Shown here in pieces: positions 1 to 7,769 of a DNA stretch of 64,000 nucleotides (the first letter of the stretch is position 1; each line of letters starts with the position of its first letter). The stretch comes from Streptomyces fumanus (GTDB lineage: Bacteria > Actinomycetota > Actinomycetes > Streptomycetales > Streptomycetaceae), in assembly GCF_014655295.1 (NCBI RefSeq), contig NZ_BNBI01000001.1:558001-622000 (forward strand). Reading direction: 5' to 3'. Under the pieces are notes generated by a model that was not told the origin of the DNA, searched no databases, and saw nothing but the letters and a program-made list of their open reading frames with translations. Position numbers and translations under genes: made by a program.

Positions 1-194
1 ACGACGGCCAGCGCATCCCCGCCCTACGCGTCGCATTCCGCCTGCACCACGGCCGCGACCCCGAGGGCCGCCTGACCCGCACCTGCGACCAGGCCGGCTG
101 CGTCGCCGGGGCCCACTGCGCCGACCAGCGCATCCGGGCAGCGAACCGCCGCGCCGACAAGGCGTACGCGGCGATCTTCGGGGGTGGCGCGTGA
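1..194 (+). CDS. 3' end of a small HNH-like/zinc-binding protein (partial)
   Basis: The open frame entering from the left edge ends at the TGA at 192-194, which overlaps the GTG of the next gene (GTGA). The visible 63 residues contain C-x4-C-x5-C spacing (TCDQAGCVAGAHCADQRI), resembling the C-terminal half of the HNH-like domain of the neighbouring WhiB fusion. It is basic and Ala/Arg-rich at the end. The start lies outside the window. Function unknown; an HNH-type zinc fold is inferred from the Cys/His pattern only. Confidence 0.6.
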   Translation, partial: DGQRIPALRVAFRLHHGRDPEGRLTRTCDQAGCVAGAHCADQRIRAANRRADKAYAAIFGGGA

Positions 195-838
195 ACACCA
201 CCGACTGGCGAGACCGCGCCGCCTGCCGCGACGAAGACCCCGACTTGTTTTTCCCCGACGGCACCACCGGCCCCTACCTCCTCCAGATCGAACAGGCCAA
301 GAACGTCTGCCGCCGCTGCCCCGTCGCCGAGACCTGCCTCCGTACCGCACTCGACGCGGGCACCACCGACGGCATCTTCGGCGGACTCACCCACCCGGAG
401 CGCGGTGCGCTCCGCCGCCGGGCCACCCGCCGCCGCGAACCCAACCCGAACACGACCGAACCGGCGCCGCCCCGCCCGAAGCAGACGCTGCGCGGCGCCT
501 GGAACACCAACACCCGCCCCCACCAGGACGGCCACATCCTGTGGGAGGGCCCCGGCACCGTCTACGTCGACGGGCGCACGCACACCCCGAACCAGGTCGC
601 GTTCATCCTCGACCGCGGCCGGCCCCCGCAGGGCGCGGTCCTGTCGACGTGCGGTGAACGCCGGTGCGTCAGCCCGGAGCACCTGGCGGACACGGCGGAG
701 CGGACGCGCTGCGGCACCCGGCCGGGCTACGAGCGGCACCGCCGGGAGGGCACCGAGCCGTGTCCGCCGTGCCGTCGGGCGAACGCGGACGCGGACAACC
801 GGCTGCGCTGGACCGGCTCGACGAAGGCCGTGGCGTGA
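191..838 (+). CDS. WhiB-family regulator fused to an HNH-like zinc domain
   Basis: 215 residues. The N-terminal 75 residues are a WhiB domain: C12, C40, C43 and C49 are the four [4Fe-4S] ligands (AACRDED, C-x2-C-x5-C), followed by the G-I-F-G-G turn and LTHPER. WhiB proteins bind sigma factor region 4 and act as redox-sensitive regulators; phage WhiBs can override host WhiB. After a linker (75-115) a second domain carries STCGERRCVSPEHL and later RPGYERHRR and CPPCRR, an HNH-nuclease-like zinc pattern. The usual WhiB is 80-130 residues, so this one is a fusion. The GTG start overlaps the upstream stop, so the genes are translationally coupled. The DNA target and any nuclease activity are unproven. 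Confidence 0.88.
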   Translation: MNTTDWRDRAACRDEDPDLFFPDGTTGPYLLQIEQAKNVCRRCPVAETCLRTALDAGTTDGIFGGLTHPERGALRRRATRRREPNPNTTEPAPPRPKQTLRGAWNTNTRPHQDGHILWEGPGTVYVDGRTHTPNQVAFILDRGRPPQGAVLSTCGERRCVSPEHLADTAERTRCGTRPGYERHRREGTEPCPPCRRANADADNRLRWTGSTKAVA

Positions 839-1038
839 CCGGCTGGATCGGCGGCCTCCAGATCAGCCGCACCGGCCGCGGCCAGACCCCCATCGCCGAC
901 TTCCTCTGCACCGCCTGCTGGACCCACCAGCGCGTGGCCGGCCGCGACAAGGTCACCGACTTCGTCCGCGCCAACCCCATCACCGACCACCGGGCCACCT
1001 GCCCGGCCACCACCACCCAAGGAGCCAAGGCCGCATGA
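835..1038 (+). CDS. Small hypothetical phage protein with CxxCW motif
   Basis: 67 residues. The GTG start at 835 overlaps the stop of the WhiB fusion (GTGA), and the gene's own stop overlaps the next ATG (ATGA), so it sits in a tightly coupled operon. It contains LCTACWTHQRVAGRDK and a later HRATC, which could make a small zinc site (C-x2-C, H-x3-C). No catalytic motif is visible. The longer in-frame extension to 664 is ignored because it lies within the WhiB gene and has implausible composition. Function unknown. Confidence 0.65.
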   Translation: MTGWIGGLQISRTGRGQTPIADFLCTACWTHQRVAGRDKVTDFVRANPITDHRATCPATTTQGAKAA

Positions 1039-1454
1039 GCGACCAGCCGTACACCGACGACGACCTGCGGGCCGAAGCCGCCCGCCAGCTCTCCGCGCAC
1101 GGGCCGGGCGCCAGCCGTGAGCAGACCTACGCCGCCATGCTCGACGCCCCCATCGAGAGCACCCGCGACACCGACGGACCGACCTGGTCCGAGGCCCTCG
1201 ACGCTCCCGACCTGAGCACCCCCGCGGCCACGATCAACGCGCTGATCAACGATGCGGCCGACGTGTCCGAGTGGGCCGTCCACCTCGGCGCCGACGGCCT
1301 GGAACCGCTCGGTGAGCAGCTCACCGCGCACACGCAGAACGGCCCCTGGTTCCGCCTGCACTTCGCCGTCCGCCCCGACATGCCCGACGACATGCGCCGG
1401 GCGCTCGTCGAGGGCATCGGCCAGGAGATCGCCAAACACTTCCCGACCGCATGA
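1035..1454 (+). CDS. Hypothetical acidic phage protein
   Basis: 139 residues starting MSDQPYTDDDLRAEAARQLS, with ATGA overlap to the preceding gene. It is acidic, soluble, without Cys clusters or membrane segments. The segment WAVHLGADGLEPLGEQ and the closing FAVRPDMPDDMRRALVEGI look like a compact alpha/beta fold. I do not recognise a named family. Its position between WhiB and the replicative helicase suggests an early phage accessory role (inference). Confidence 0.7.
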   Translation: MSDQPYTDDDLRAEAARQLSAHGPGASREQTYAAMLDAPIESTRDTDGPTWSEALDAPDLSTPAATINALINDAADVSEWAVHLGADGLEPLGEQLTAHTQNGPWFRLHFAVRPDMPDDMRRALVEGIGQEIAKHFPTA

Positions 1455-1488
1455 CCGCCCACCGCACCACCAACCAGAAAGGCACCCC

Positions 1489-1812
1489 GTGACACTCCAC
1501 ATCGACGCCGACGTCAAGTTCGACAGCAAGGTCCTCACCGACGTCGCCGAAGCCCTCGAACCCTTCTCCGAGGCCATGTTCAAGCAGCGCGGCGGCCGCT
1601 GGATCGCCGTCGTCGAATTCGGCCACGCCGAGCGCACCGAACCCGGCCCCGACGAGGACAAGAACCCCAGCGTCAAGATCCGCGTCACCTCCGTCGAGGT
1701 CGCCGCCGACGAGATCACCGGCGGCCGACTCCGCAACCTCCAGCGCGAGATGTACGAGCGGCGCACGTCCGGCGACACCCTCTTCGCCGACCCCGACTCG
1801 GACGTCGCCTGA
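1489..1812 (+). CDS. Hypothetical small phage protein
   Basis: 107 residues from GTG 1489 (AGAAAGG is 6 nt upstream). The sequence alternates acidic and hydrophobic residues (MTLHIDADVKFDSKVLTDVA), with a central RGGRWIAVVEFGHAERTE and an ITSVEV-like strand, suggesting a small beta-rich fold. There is no Cys. The stop overlaps the ATG of the following gene (TGATG), so the two are coupled. Family not recognised. Confidence 0.7.
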   Translation: MTLHIDADVKFDSKVLTDVAEALEPFSEAMFKQRGGRWIAVVEFGHAERTEPGPDEDKNPSVKIRVTSVEVAADEITGGRLRNLQREMYERRTSGDTLFADPDSDVA

Positions 1813-2126
1813 TGGCCGGGGCCCGCCGCAGCCAGGGCGGTCACGGTGCCACCCGCTGCCCCGGCTGCGGCCGGCCCCTCCTCATCCAATGGGTCGGACA
1901 CGTCGCCGCCCTCAAAGCCACCGTCGACCTGCCCCCGGCCGACCAGCCCCTGCCGTACGGGCCCGCCGCCGCGCGCTCCACCCCCGACGACCTCGTCTGG
2001 TGCCTCCCCCGCCCCACCTACGGCCCGCTCCGCCTGCGCTGGACCCACGGCCGGCACCCACCCGACTGCCCCCACCAACACCTGCTCACCCACCGCTGCA
2101 CCACCGAACCCAGCACGCTCTTCTGA
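1812..2126 (+). CDS. Small zinc-binding protein
   Basis: 104 residues. The N-terminus has TRCPGCGRPLLIQW, a C-x2-C knuckle, and the C-terminus has PPDCPHQHLLTHRC, together a plausible Cys2-(Cys/His)2 zinc site bracketing a Pro-rich middle. Small zinc proteins of this layout are frequent next to replication genes in Streptomyces phages and integrative elements. The start overlaps the previous stop; the stop is 11 nt before the helicase start. Function unknown. Confidence 0.7.
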   Translation: MAGARRSQGGHGATRCPGCGRPLLIQWVGHVAALKATVDLPPADQPLPYGPAAARSTPDDLVWCLPRPTYGPLRLRWTHGRHPPDCPHQHLLTHRCTTEPSTLF

Positions 2127-2137
2127 GGAGACCGCCC

Positions 2138-3946
2138 GTGAGCAACGTCCGCCGCATCCCGCACCCCACGGCGGATCAGGACGGCCTCAACCGCACAGCA
2201 CCACACGACGCCGAGGCCGAGGAGTACGTGGCCGGCGTCATCATGAACGACCGCGCCGCCTTCCTAGAGTGCGCGCGGATCATCACCCGGGAGGACATCT
2301 ACCTCCCCGGCATCCGCGCCATCTGGGACGCCGTCAGCGGCATGGTCGCCGAGAACAAGCAGCTCCACCCGGTCACCGTCCGCGCCGAGCTGGAGAAGCA
2401 GAAGCGGCTCCGCGAGGTCGAGGGCGGCAACCTCATCCTCCGCCTCGGCTACGAGACCGTCCCCGGCGTCATGGCCCCAGCGTTCGCCGAACGCATCGCC
2501 GACGTCGCCCGCATCCGACGGCACGACGAGTACGCCAACAACGTCAAGGCCGCCATCCTCGCCGGGGCCACCGCCGAGGAACTCGACAAGCTCACCGACA
2601 GCCACCGCCAGCAGGAAGAACGCCGCACCACCCTCGGCCAGGGACCCTCCCACCTGACCGCGGCCTTCCTCGACTGGAACCAGCACTTCGCCACCGACTT
2701 CGGTAACGTCCAGCTCCTGCCTGGCAAGCTCATGGCGCCCGGCCAGCAGATCACCGTCGTCGGCGACGGCAAGGCCGGCAAGTCCCTCCTCGTCCAGGAG
2801 TGGCTGTGGCGCATGGCCAGCGGCCAGTCCTTCCTCGGCGACCGCCCCCAGGACCCCATCAGCGTCCTGTACGTCGACGCCGAGAACGGTCACGCCGACA
2901 TCCAGGAACGCTTCCTGTCCTACGGCGCCGGGCCCGGCCGCATGGGACTGCTCACCTACGCCAGCTTCCCGCCCATCCGGCCCCTCGACACCGCAGGCGG
3001 CGGCGCCGACCTCCTCGCCATGGTCGGCGAAGCCGAAGCCCAAGTCGTCTGCCTCGACACCGTCTCCCGGTTCATCTCCGGCCCCGAGAACGACGCCGAC
3101 ACCTGGCTCGCCCTCTACCGGCACACCCTGCTGCCCCTCAAGCGCGCCGGGATCGCCTCCATCCGCCTCGACCACATGGGCAAGGACGGCGAACGCGGCG
3201 CCCGCGGCTCCTCCGCCAAGACCCAGGACGTCGACCACGTGTGGGAACTGCGGGCCCAGGGCGGCGGCACCCTCCTGCTGAAGCGGACCCACACCCGCAC
3301 CGGCATCGGCCCCGACCAGTTCGTCATCGTCCGCCAGTCCCGCCGCCACGGCGACCACTACATGCCCGGCGGGACCCGCCACGTGCTCATGGAGTACGAC
3401 CAGATGCAGGAGGCCACCGAGGGCTCCGTCGAGTGGCTCGTCGCCCAGATCGACCGTCTCGGGCTCCCCGACGACGCCGGCAACCCGCGCACGAAGGCGG
3501 CCCTCGCACAGGCCGGCATCAAGGCCGCCAAGGTCAAGATCGAAGCCGCCGTCAGGACCCGGAAGAACCGGGACAACTCGGGTTCCCGGAATGGGTTCCC
3601 CGAGACCTTCCCCGACGACCTTCCCGGGGAAGGTTCCCCGGGAACCCCCACGGGAACCGAAAAACCCCAGGTCAACCATTCCCCGGGAACCCTGCGGGAA
3701 CCCCAGGGAACCCCCCCTTCCCCCCCTTCCCCCCCTCTAGGAGAGGGGAAGGGGGAGGGAAGCCCAGCCACAGGCACCCCAGACGAACCCCTCTGCACCG
3801 TCTGCGGCGACCCCCTCACCGGCTACCGCCTCCACCGCGGCTACACCACCCACCTCGCCTGCGACCCCGAAACCGGCAGCCACCCCGCCCGACCCACCCA
3901 CCCCACCAACACAGACCGACCCAACGACGAAAGGCACAGCGCATGA
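2138..3946 (+). CDS. Replicative helicase: DnaB-N domain + RepA/AAA_25 ATPase + zinc tail
   Basis: 602 residues from GTG 2138 (SD GAGGAG). Residues about 20-130 match the DnaB N-terminal primase-interaction domain (DAEAEEYVAGVIMNDRAAF, ITREDIYLPGIRAIWDA). Residues about 195-410 are a RecA-like ATPase of the RSF1010 RepA/AAA_25 type: Walker A GDGKAGKS at 209-216, a Walker-B-like SVLYVDAEN, then VVCLDTVSRF and IRLDHMGKDGERGARGSSAK. This is the DNA-unwinding motor for element replication. The tail is low complexity (Gly/Pro/Thr), is encoded by GGGAACC repeats, and ends in a C-x2-C...H...C zinc motif (LCTVCGDPLTGYRLH). The repeats inside the gene suggest that the origin lies within it, as in lambda gene O (inference). 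Confidence 0.85.
   Translation: MSNVRRIPHPTADQDGLNRTAPHDAEAEEYVAGVIMNDRAAFLECARIITREDIYLPGIRAIWDAVSGMVAENKQLHPVTVRAELEKQKRLREVEGGNLILRLGYETVPGVMAPAFAERIADVARIRRHDEYANNVKAAILAGATAEELDKLTDSHRQQEERRTTLGQGPSHLTAAFLDWNQHFATDFGNVQLLPGKLMAPGQQITVVGDGKAGKSLLVQEWLWRMASGQSFLGDRPQDPISVLYVDAENGHADIQERFLSYGAGPGRMGLLTYASFPPIRPLDTAGGGADLLAMVGEAEAQVVCLDTVSRFISGPENDADTWLALYRHTLLPLKRAGIASIRLDHMGKDGERGARGSSAKTQDVDHVWELRAQGGGTLLLKRTHTRTGIGPDQFVIVRQSRRHGDHYMPGGTRHVLMEYDQMQEATEGSVEWLVAQIDRLGLPDDAGNPRTKAALAQAGIKAAKVKIEAAVRTRKNRDNSGSRNGFPETFPDDLPGEGSPGTPTGTEKPQVNHSPGTLREPQGTPPSPPSPPLGEGKGEGSPATGTPDEPLCTVCGDPLTGYRLHRGYTTHLACDPETGSHPARPTHPTNTDRPNDERHSA
3581..3712 (+). repeat. Eight GGTTCCC/GGGAACC repeats, candidate replication origin
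   Basis: GGTTCCC occurs at 3581, 3594 and 3632; its complement GGGAACC occurs at 3640, 3652, 3685, 3696 and 3706. The orientation flips once, at a perfect 15-bp palindrome (3632-3646). The repeats lie in the 3' part of the helicase gene, where the protein is low complexity, so DNA rather than protein seems to be conserved. A poly-C tract and a purine-rich tract follow (3713-3760). This resembles an iteron origin; binding by the helicase or a partner is inferred. Confidence 0.6.
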
Positions 3947-4320
3947 CCACCCCACCCCGCCGCATCCAACGCCGCCGCACCAAGGGCTGGCGCGCACCCG
4001 ACGGCGCCATCTACGTCGGCCGCGGCAGCCGATGGGGCAACCCCGCCCGCATCGTCCCCGCCTGGAGCGGCGGACTCCTCGTCCAGTGGGGCGAGACCGG
4101 CGGCGCGGTAGGCACCTGGCCTGCCGACGGAATCGAAGCCCACCGCTACGCCACGGAGCTCTACCGCAGATGGGCCGAGCGCACCGTCGGGTTCACAGAC
4201 CGGGCGCGTGCCGAACTCGCGGGCCGGGACCTCATGTGCTGGTGCCCGCTCCCCGAGCCCGGCCAGCCCGACCACTGCCACGCCGCCGTACTCCTCGAAC
4301 TCGCCAACGCCGCCGCGTGA
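3943..4320 (+). CDS. DUF4326 family protein
   Basis: 125 residues, ATGA-coupled to the helicase gene. It shows the DUF4326 signature: RIQRRRTKGWRAPDGAIYVGRGS(R)WGNP near the N-terminus, a HRYATELYRRW helix, and DLMCWCPLPEPGQPDHCHAAVLLELAN at the end (Cys/His-rich). DUF4326 proteins are common in phages and plasmids; their biochemical role is not established. The arrangement next to the replicative helicase is consistent with a DNA-metabolism accessory (inference). Confidence 0.85.
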   Translation: MTTPPRRIQRRRTKGWRAPDGAIYVGRGSRWGNPARIVPAWSGGLLVQWGETGGAVGTWPADGIEAHRYATELYRRWAERTVGFTDRARAELAGRDLMCWCPLPEPGQPDHCHAAVLLELANAAA

Positions 4321-4370
4321 CCGCCGATCCGGTTACACCCAGCCACGCGCCCACCACCCTGGAGGACCCC

Positions 4371-4676
4371 ATGCTCGACCAGTCCACGCCCGCCCCGCTC
4401 ACCGACCAGCAGCTCATTGCCGACGCCCTGCGCCGAGCCGCCGACCTAGCGGTTGATCGCTGGACCGCCGACCCGAACGGCCCAGGCATCTGCAGCCTGC
4501 TTGCCCTGGTCGCGCCGCAGGACGGCAGCCGCCCTGACGAGACCGACCTGTGGGATGTCGTGGTGACCCACCTCGATGAGGAGCCGACGGTGTCATGGGA
4601 GCGGCGCCCGGGCCGGACTCCTGCCGATGTGGCGGCGATGCTGCGCGCTGCGGCTGCTGGCGAGGCCGGCCGATGA
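4371..4676 (+). CDS. Hypothetical protein
   Basis: 101 residues from ATG 4371 with SD GGAGG 6 nt upstream; this start is preferred over an in-frame extension that runs back into the DUF4326 gene. It is acidic with an N-terminal helix (LTDQQLIADALRRAADLAVD), a WDVVVTHLDEEPTVSWER core and a C-terminal RTPADVAAMLRAAAAGEA helix. No family recognised. The stop overlaps the next ATG. Confidence 0.7.
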   Translation: MLDQSTPAPLTDQQLIADALRRAADLAVDRWTADPNGPGICSLLALVAPQDGSRPDETDLWDVVVTHLDEEPTVSWERRPGRTPADVAAMLRAAAAGEAGR

Positions 4677-4978
4677 CCGCCGTGAGCCTGCCGCCGCCGT
4701 CCCGGGCGTTCATCGTGCACGAGGCCGCCGCCCGTATCCGTCGTACCGCCGAGGCCACGCGGGGCGAGCTGGCCGACAACGGCTACTGGTCGTCCGGTTG
4801 GGCTGTTGGCGTGGAGAACGCGATCGGCGGGGCGGCCGGTGAGTTGGCTGCGCTGTTCCCGCCGGAGTTGGCGTTGCGGCTGGCGGACTGGCTGGACGAG
4901 CGGGCGTCGGCGACGGCCCGGTTCGGTGATCCGCTGCCGCCGCTGGCTCTCGCGATCGCCGACAGCACGACCCCGTGA
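4673..4978 (+). CDS. Hypothetical helical protein
   Basis: 101 residues, ATGA-coupled to the preceding gene. Predominantly helical: AFIVHEAAARIRRTAEATR, then WAVGVENAIGGAAGELAALF and LALRLADWLDERASAT. No Cys clusters, signal or membrane segment. Short helical proteins of this kind are repeated across Streptomyces prophages without known function. A strong hairpin follows its stop, so it ends a transcription unit. Confidence 0.65.
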   Translation: MTAVSLPPPSRAFIVHEAAARIRRTAEATRGELADNGYWSSGWAVGVENAIGGAAGELAALFPPELALRLADWLDERASATARFGDPLPPLALAIADSTTP

Positions 4979-4986
4979 GTACGAGG

Positions 4987-5014
4987 CCGGCCGCCCCGCT
5001 GCTACCGGGGCGGC
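4987..5014 (+). terminator. Hairpin terminator after 4673-4978
   Basis: Perfect 11-bp inverted repeat, CCGGCCGCCCC (4987-4997) and its complement (5004-5014), around a 6-nt loop, nine bases after the stop. No U tract follows, which is usual for Streptomyces terminators. Confidence 0.6.
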
Positions 5015-5052
5015 CGGTTGTCCCCGATCCCATCACACCCTGGAGCCAGACC

Positions 5053-6123
5053 ATGACCGACCCGACCCGCACCCCGTACTGCCACAAGATCCGCTACGGC
5101 ATCAGCGGCGCCCCGACCTTGACCGGTGACGAGATGCAGGGCAGCCACGCTCCCGGCGTCGGCATGTCCCCGAGGATGATCGAAGTCGTTCACAGCGCCG
5201 CCCGTGACGGCCGACCTGCTGCCGTGATGGTGTCGGTGACGGGCGAGTGGACGGTTGATGGCCGTCCCGGCAGCGGGGAGGTGACGGCGCACTTCGAGGG
5301 TGATCCTTCCGGCTGGCCTGTGTGGCTGGCGGAGGAGGCGCGGGGGGCGCTGGCTGCTGTGCCGGTGCCGTCCGTGGACCGGGCCGCGCTCCGCCAGCGC
5401 GTCGCTGCCGCTCTGGCCCGCGAGGACGCCCACAACGCGGGCTACGACCACGGGTTCGTCGGCAGCTACGGCGCGGACGAGGAGACCGACGGGTTCGTGG
5501 ACGCGGTGCTGGACGCCGTGCTGCCCGCGCCCGCCGACCGGGCCGCCGTCCTGCGGTGGGCCGCCGATCGGCTCTGGGCCCTGGCCAACCGCACCACCGA
5601 GCGGGGGCAAGGCGTGCTGTGGGCTGCTGAGTGGCTGCGCCGTATGGCCGCCGAGGCGCAGCCCGTCCACGTCTGCAAGCCCGGCGCCAACAGCTACTAC
5701 TGCCCCACCAGCGGACAGACCGAGTCCGACTGCCACGGAGGGTTCACGACCTGCTGCGACCGCCCGGACCTCCACCAGCCCACCGCCGAGGCGCAGCCCG
5801 CCACACCGGACACCGAGCCCGCACCGCAGTGCACCGCCGGTCTTCTCCCCGCCACATCCGAGCGCGTCGACCGGTGCGTGCGGCACGGCAAGCACGACTC
5901 CCACGTCACCGCGTCCGGCGTCCGCTGGGGCAAGGGGAGCAACGACGAGCCCGCCGGGTCTGCTGCCAAGCCCGAGACGGACACGCCCACCGAGACCGTG
6001 CACGACTGCCCGCCCCCGGGATCCAGTCGCACCCCCTGCTGCAACCGGCTGCCGTGGGAACTGCCGCTCACCGACCGCATCAGCAGCGAGAAGCCCGCCA
6101 CCTGCAGCGGACGGCCCTCGTGA
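5053..6123 (+). CDS. Hypothetical multi-segment protein with Cys-rich tail
   Basis: 356 residues from ATG 5053 (SD GGAG). N-terminal 95 residues form an alpha/beta segment (MSPRMIEVVHSAARDGRPAA, GEWTVDGRPGSGEV); residues 105-200 hold two helical motifs (ALRQRVAAALAREDAHNAG; AVLRWAADRLWALANRTTER) typical of actinophage early proteins. From residue 205 the chain is rich in Cys and His (VCKPGANSYYCPTS, CHGGFTTCCDRPD, CTAGLLP) separated by Pro/Thr linkers, suggesting two or three zinc-binding patches. The stop is GTGA-coupled to the next gene. No assigned function. Confidence 0.65.
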   Translation: MTDPTRTPYCHKIRYGISGAPTLTGDEMQGSHAPGVGMSPRMIEVVHSAARDGRPAAVMVSVTGEWTVDGRPGSGEVTAHFEGDPSGWPVWLAEEARGALAAVPVPSVDRAALRQRVAAALAREDAHNAGYDHGFVGSYGADEETDGFVDAVLDAVLPAPADRAAVLRWAADRLWALANRTTERGQGVLWAAEWLRRMAAEAQPVHVCKPGANSYYCPTSGQTESDCHGGFTTCCDRPDLHQPTAEAQPATPDTEPAPQCTAGLLPATSERVDRCVRHGKHDSHVTASGVRWGKGSNDEPAGSAAKPETDTPTETVHDCPPPGSSRTPCCNRLPWELPLTDRISSEKPATCSGRPS

Positions 6124-6407
6124 TCGCCGAGGCCCTCGACACCCTGTGGACCCTGCTCCTCGCGGGCGGCGCCTGGCTCCTCGGTCTCGCACTCGCCGCC
6201 ACCGCAGCCCTCTACGCCTGCGCCGTCGCTGTGGCCGTCGCCTGCCGGTGGGCGTGGCGGGCCCTCCGTGCCGCCTGGAAGGCGCTCAGACGGGCGCACA
6301 CGGCGCCGCGCGACTCTCGCGACGCCACACACGCCCCCGAGCCCGCAGACGCCCGCACAGCCCCTCGCGTACCCACATGGGCACAAACCGACAAGGAAGC
6401 CGCATGA
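6120..6407 (+). CDS. Small membrane protein
   Basis: 95 residues, GTG start overlapping the previous stop. Two closely spaced hydrophobic stretches (residues 9-26, LWTLLLAGGAWLLGLALA, and 27-42) form one long or two short membrane segments, followed by a basic cluster (RWAWRALRAAWKALRRAH) and a disordered tail. The positive-inside rule puts the C-terminus in the cytoplasm. Function unknown. Confidence 0.6.
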   Translation: MIAEALDTLWTLLLAGGAWLLGLALAATAALYACAVAVAVACRWAWRALRAAWKALRRAHTAPRDSRDATHAPEPADARTAPRVPTWAQTDKEAA

Positions 6408-6652
6408 CGCACACCCGGACCCACGTCTACATCACCTTCGCCAACCCGTACCTCGTCTGCGACCTCTGCCGCCAGCCCGCGCCCCGCTGGCACAACAACG
6501 ACAAGTGCGGCTGCAGCGAGGAGTGCTGGCTCGAACCGTGCAGCCACAACGCCGAGGCGGTCAGCGTCTGCCCGTCCTGGTCCCCGGTCGACGGCTGCCA
6601 GTGCAAGGAGCATCTCGGCTCCGTCGACCACGCCCCCGCCCCCACCGACTGA
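6404..6652 (+). CDS. Cys-rich small protein
   Basis: 82 residues, ATGA-coupled. Nine Cys and several His: LVCDLCRQPAPRWH, CGCSEECWLEPCSH, VCPSWSPVDGCQCKEH. This could hold two treble-clef or zinc-ribbon sites. No homologous family is recognised. It closes a small coupled group; a hairpin follows. Confidence 0.65.
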   Translation: MTHTRTHVYITFANPYLVCDLCRQPAPRWHNNDKCGCSEECWLEPCSHNAEAVSVCPSWSPVDGCQCKEHLGSVDHAPAPTD

Positions 6653-6664
6653 CCCCGCCCGCGC

Positions 6665-6690
6665 GCCGCCCGGCCACCACACCGGGCGGC
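6665..6690 (+). terminator. Hairpin between 6652 and 6709
   Basis: Nine-bp perfect inverted repeat GCCGCCCGG (6665-6673) and CCGGGCGGC (6682-6690) with an 8-nt loop, between a stop and the next SD. Probably a terminator or attenuator. Confidence 0.5.
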
Positions 6691-6708
6691 CCCACCCCAG
6701 AGGCCGCC

Positions 6709-6996
6709 ATGACCCCCGCCCGCCGCACCATGCACGCCCTCAACCTCACCGCCGGCGTCACCACCCTCACCGCCGCCCACCTCGCCACCCACCACTGGGC
6801 CGCCGCCATCCCCGCCGTCCTCGCCGCCGGCGTCCTCCTCACCATCGCCGACACCTACCGCTGGGACGACCAGCACACCCACCGCGCCGCCGCCGACGAC
6901 CTGGACGCCGCCTGCTGCGAAACCTGGTGGACCAGCCTCGGCGCCGACCACGACCACACCTGCCCCACCCGACAGACCAGGAGCCACGCCGCATGA
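6709..6996 (+). CDS. Small membrane protein
   Basis: 95 residues. One hydrophobic hairpin (residues 11-50: NLTAGVTTLTAAHLATHHW, then AAIPAVLAAGVLLTIAD) predicts two membrane segments, followed by an acidic, His/Cys-containing tail (LDAACCETWWTSLGAD). The stop is coupled to the next ATG. Short two-pass proteins of this type recur in Streptomyces prophages; role unknown. Confidence 0.6.
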   Translation: MTPARRTMHALNLTAGVTTLTAAHLATHHWAAAIPAVLAAGVLLTIADTYRWDDQHTHRAAADDLDAACCETWWTSLGADHDHTCPTRQTRSHAA

Positions 6997-7364
6997 ACCG
7001 GAAGACCGTCGACATGATCACCAGCGACGAACTCGATGCCCTCTACAACCGACTCGACCGCCTCCGCTCCGACGTCACCGCCCTTCGCGACGACCTCCTC
7101 GGCATCACCGGAGCCCGGTGGATCGCCGACTCCCTCACCACCATCCTCGACAAGGAGCAGCTCATGCCCGAGCCCACCTGCACCGCCAGCATCGAAGGCC
7201 CCCACGTCCTCGGCGGCGGCACCATCCACTGCACCCGCGAAGCCGGCCATCCCGGCAACCACGTCGGCCCCAAGCGCGACGACTACGGCAAGACCCTCTG
7301 GACCGACTCCAACGCCGGTGCTACTCCGCACCGCGAGAGCAGCGGAGAGCAGCCCAGCACCTGA
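6993..7364 (+). CDS. Hypothetical coiled-coil / metal-site protein
   Basis: 123 residues, ATGA-coupled. The N-terminal third is a heptad-like helix (LDALYNRLDRLRSDVTALRD) ending near residue 60; the C-terminal half has CTASIEGPHVL...IHCTREAGHPGNH, a C-x-H-x-C-x-H pattern common in phage zinc proteins. The GTIHCTREAGHPGNHVG style is recurrent in actinobacterial small proteins with no assigned role. A 14-bp hairpin follows. Confidence 0.65.
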   Translation: MNRKTVDMITSDELDALYNRLDRLRSDVTALRDDLLGITGARWIADSLTTILDKEQLMPEPTCTASIEGPHVLGGGTIHCTREAGHPGNHVGPKRDDYGKTLWTDSNAGATPHRESSGEQPST

Positions 7365-7377
7365 CCAACGCAGCTCG

Positions 7378-7411
7378 GACGCCCCGCCACCTCACCGGGT
7401 GGCGGGGCGTC
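7378..7411 (+). terminator. Strong hairpin terminator
   Basis: Perfect 14-bp stem: GACGCCCCGCCACC (7378-7391) and its complement (7398-7411) around a 6-nt loop, 14 nt after the stop of the preceding gene. Confidence 0.7.
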
Positions 7412-7445
7412 GTCGTACCCGCTCACCAACCGCAGGAGAACGATC

Positions 7446-7706
7446 ATGACCAGTTGTCTACCCGCCTACCACGTCACCGCCGACCTCCGTGCCGCCGGCC
7501 ACACCGACTCCACCCGCGGCCGCGCCTGGCGCCCCGGCTTCCGCGCCCACCAGGCCAGCCCCCGCACAGTCCGCCTGTGGCACGACGGGCCCGACGAGCA
7601 GCACCACCTCGACCAGTACGCCAAGGAACTGCGCCGCCTCGGCTACTACGTGACGGCCGAACACCCGAGTGGCAAGCGTCCGCGGATCCGCGTCACCCAC
7701 CCGTGA
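7446..7706 (+). CDS. Hypothetical basic protein
   Basis: 86 residues from ATG 7446 with SD CAGGAG. Basic, with an alternating strand-helix appearance: YHVTADLRAAGHTDSTRGRA, TVRLWHDGPDEQHHLDQYAK, LRRLGYYVTAEHPSGKRPRI. The pattern resembles a small beta-alpha-beta domain ending in a basic strand. It converges with the leftward gene at 7770. No family assigned. Confidence 0.65.
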   Translation: MTSCLPAYHVTADLRAAGHTDSTRGRAWRPGFRAHQASPRTVRLWHDGPDEQHHLDQYAKELRRLGYYVTAEHPSGKRPRIRVTHP

Positions 7707-7769
7707 TCACGGGCGCGGCGAACGTCATGCCGCCAGCCTGCGGATACCCGGCGGCGGCTGCACCGCGGC

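Noticed and set aside
669..2093. 474-codon minus-strand frame
   Set aside because: Antisense shadow of five tightly coupled rightward genes; no domain recognisable.
3713..3765. Poly-C and poly-purine tract as a terminator
   Set aside because: It lies inside the helicase reading frame, which continues through it to a plausible zinc motif and stop.
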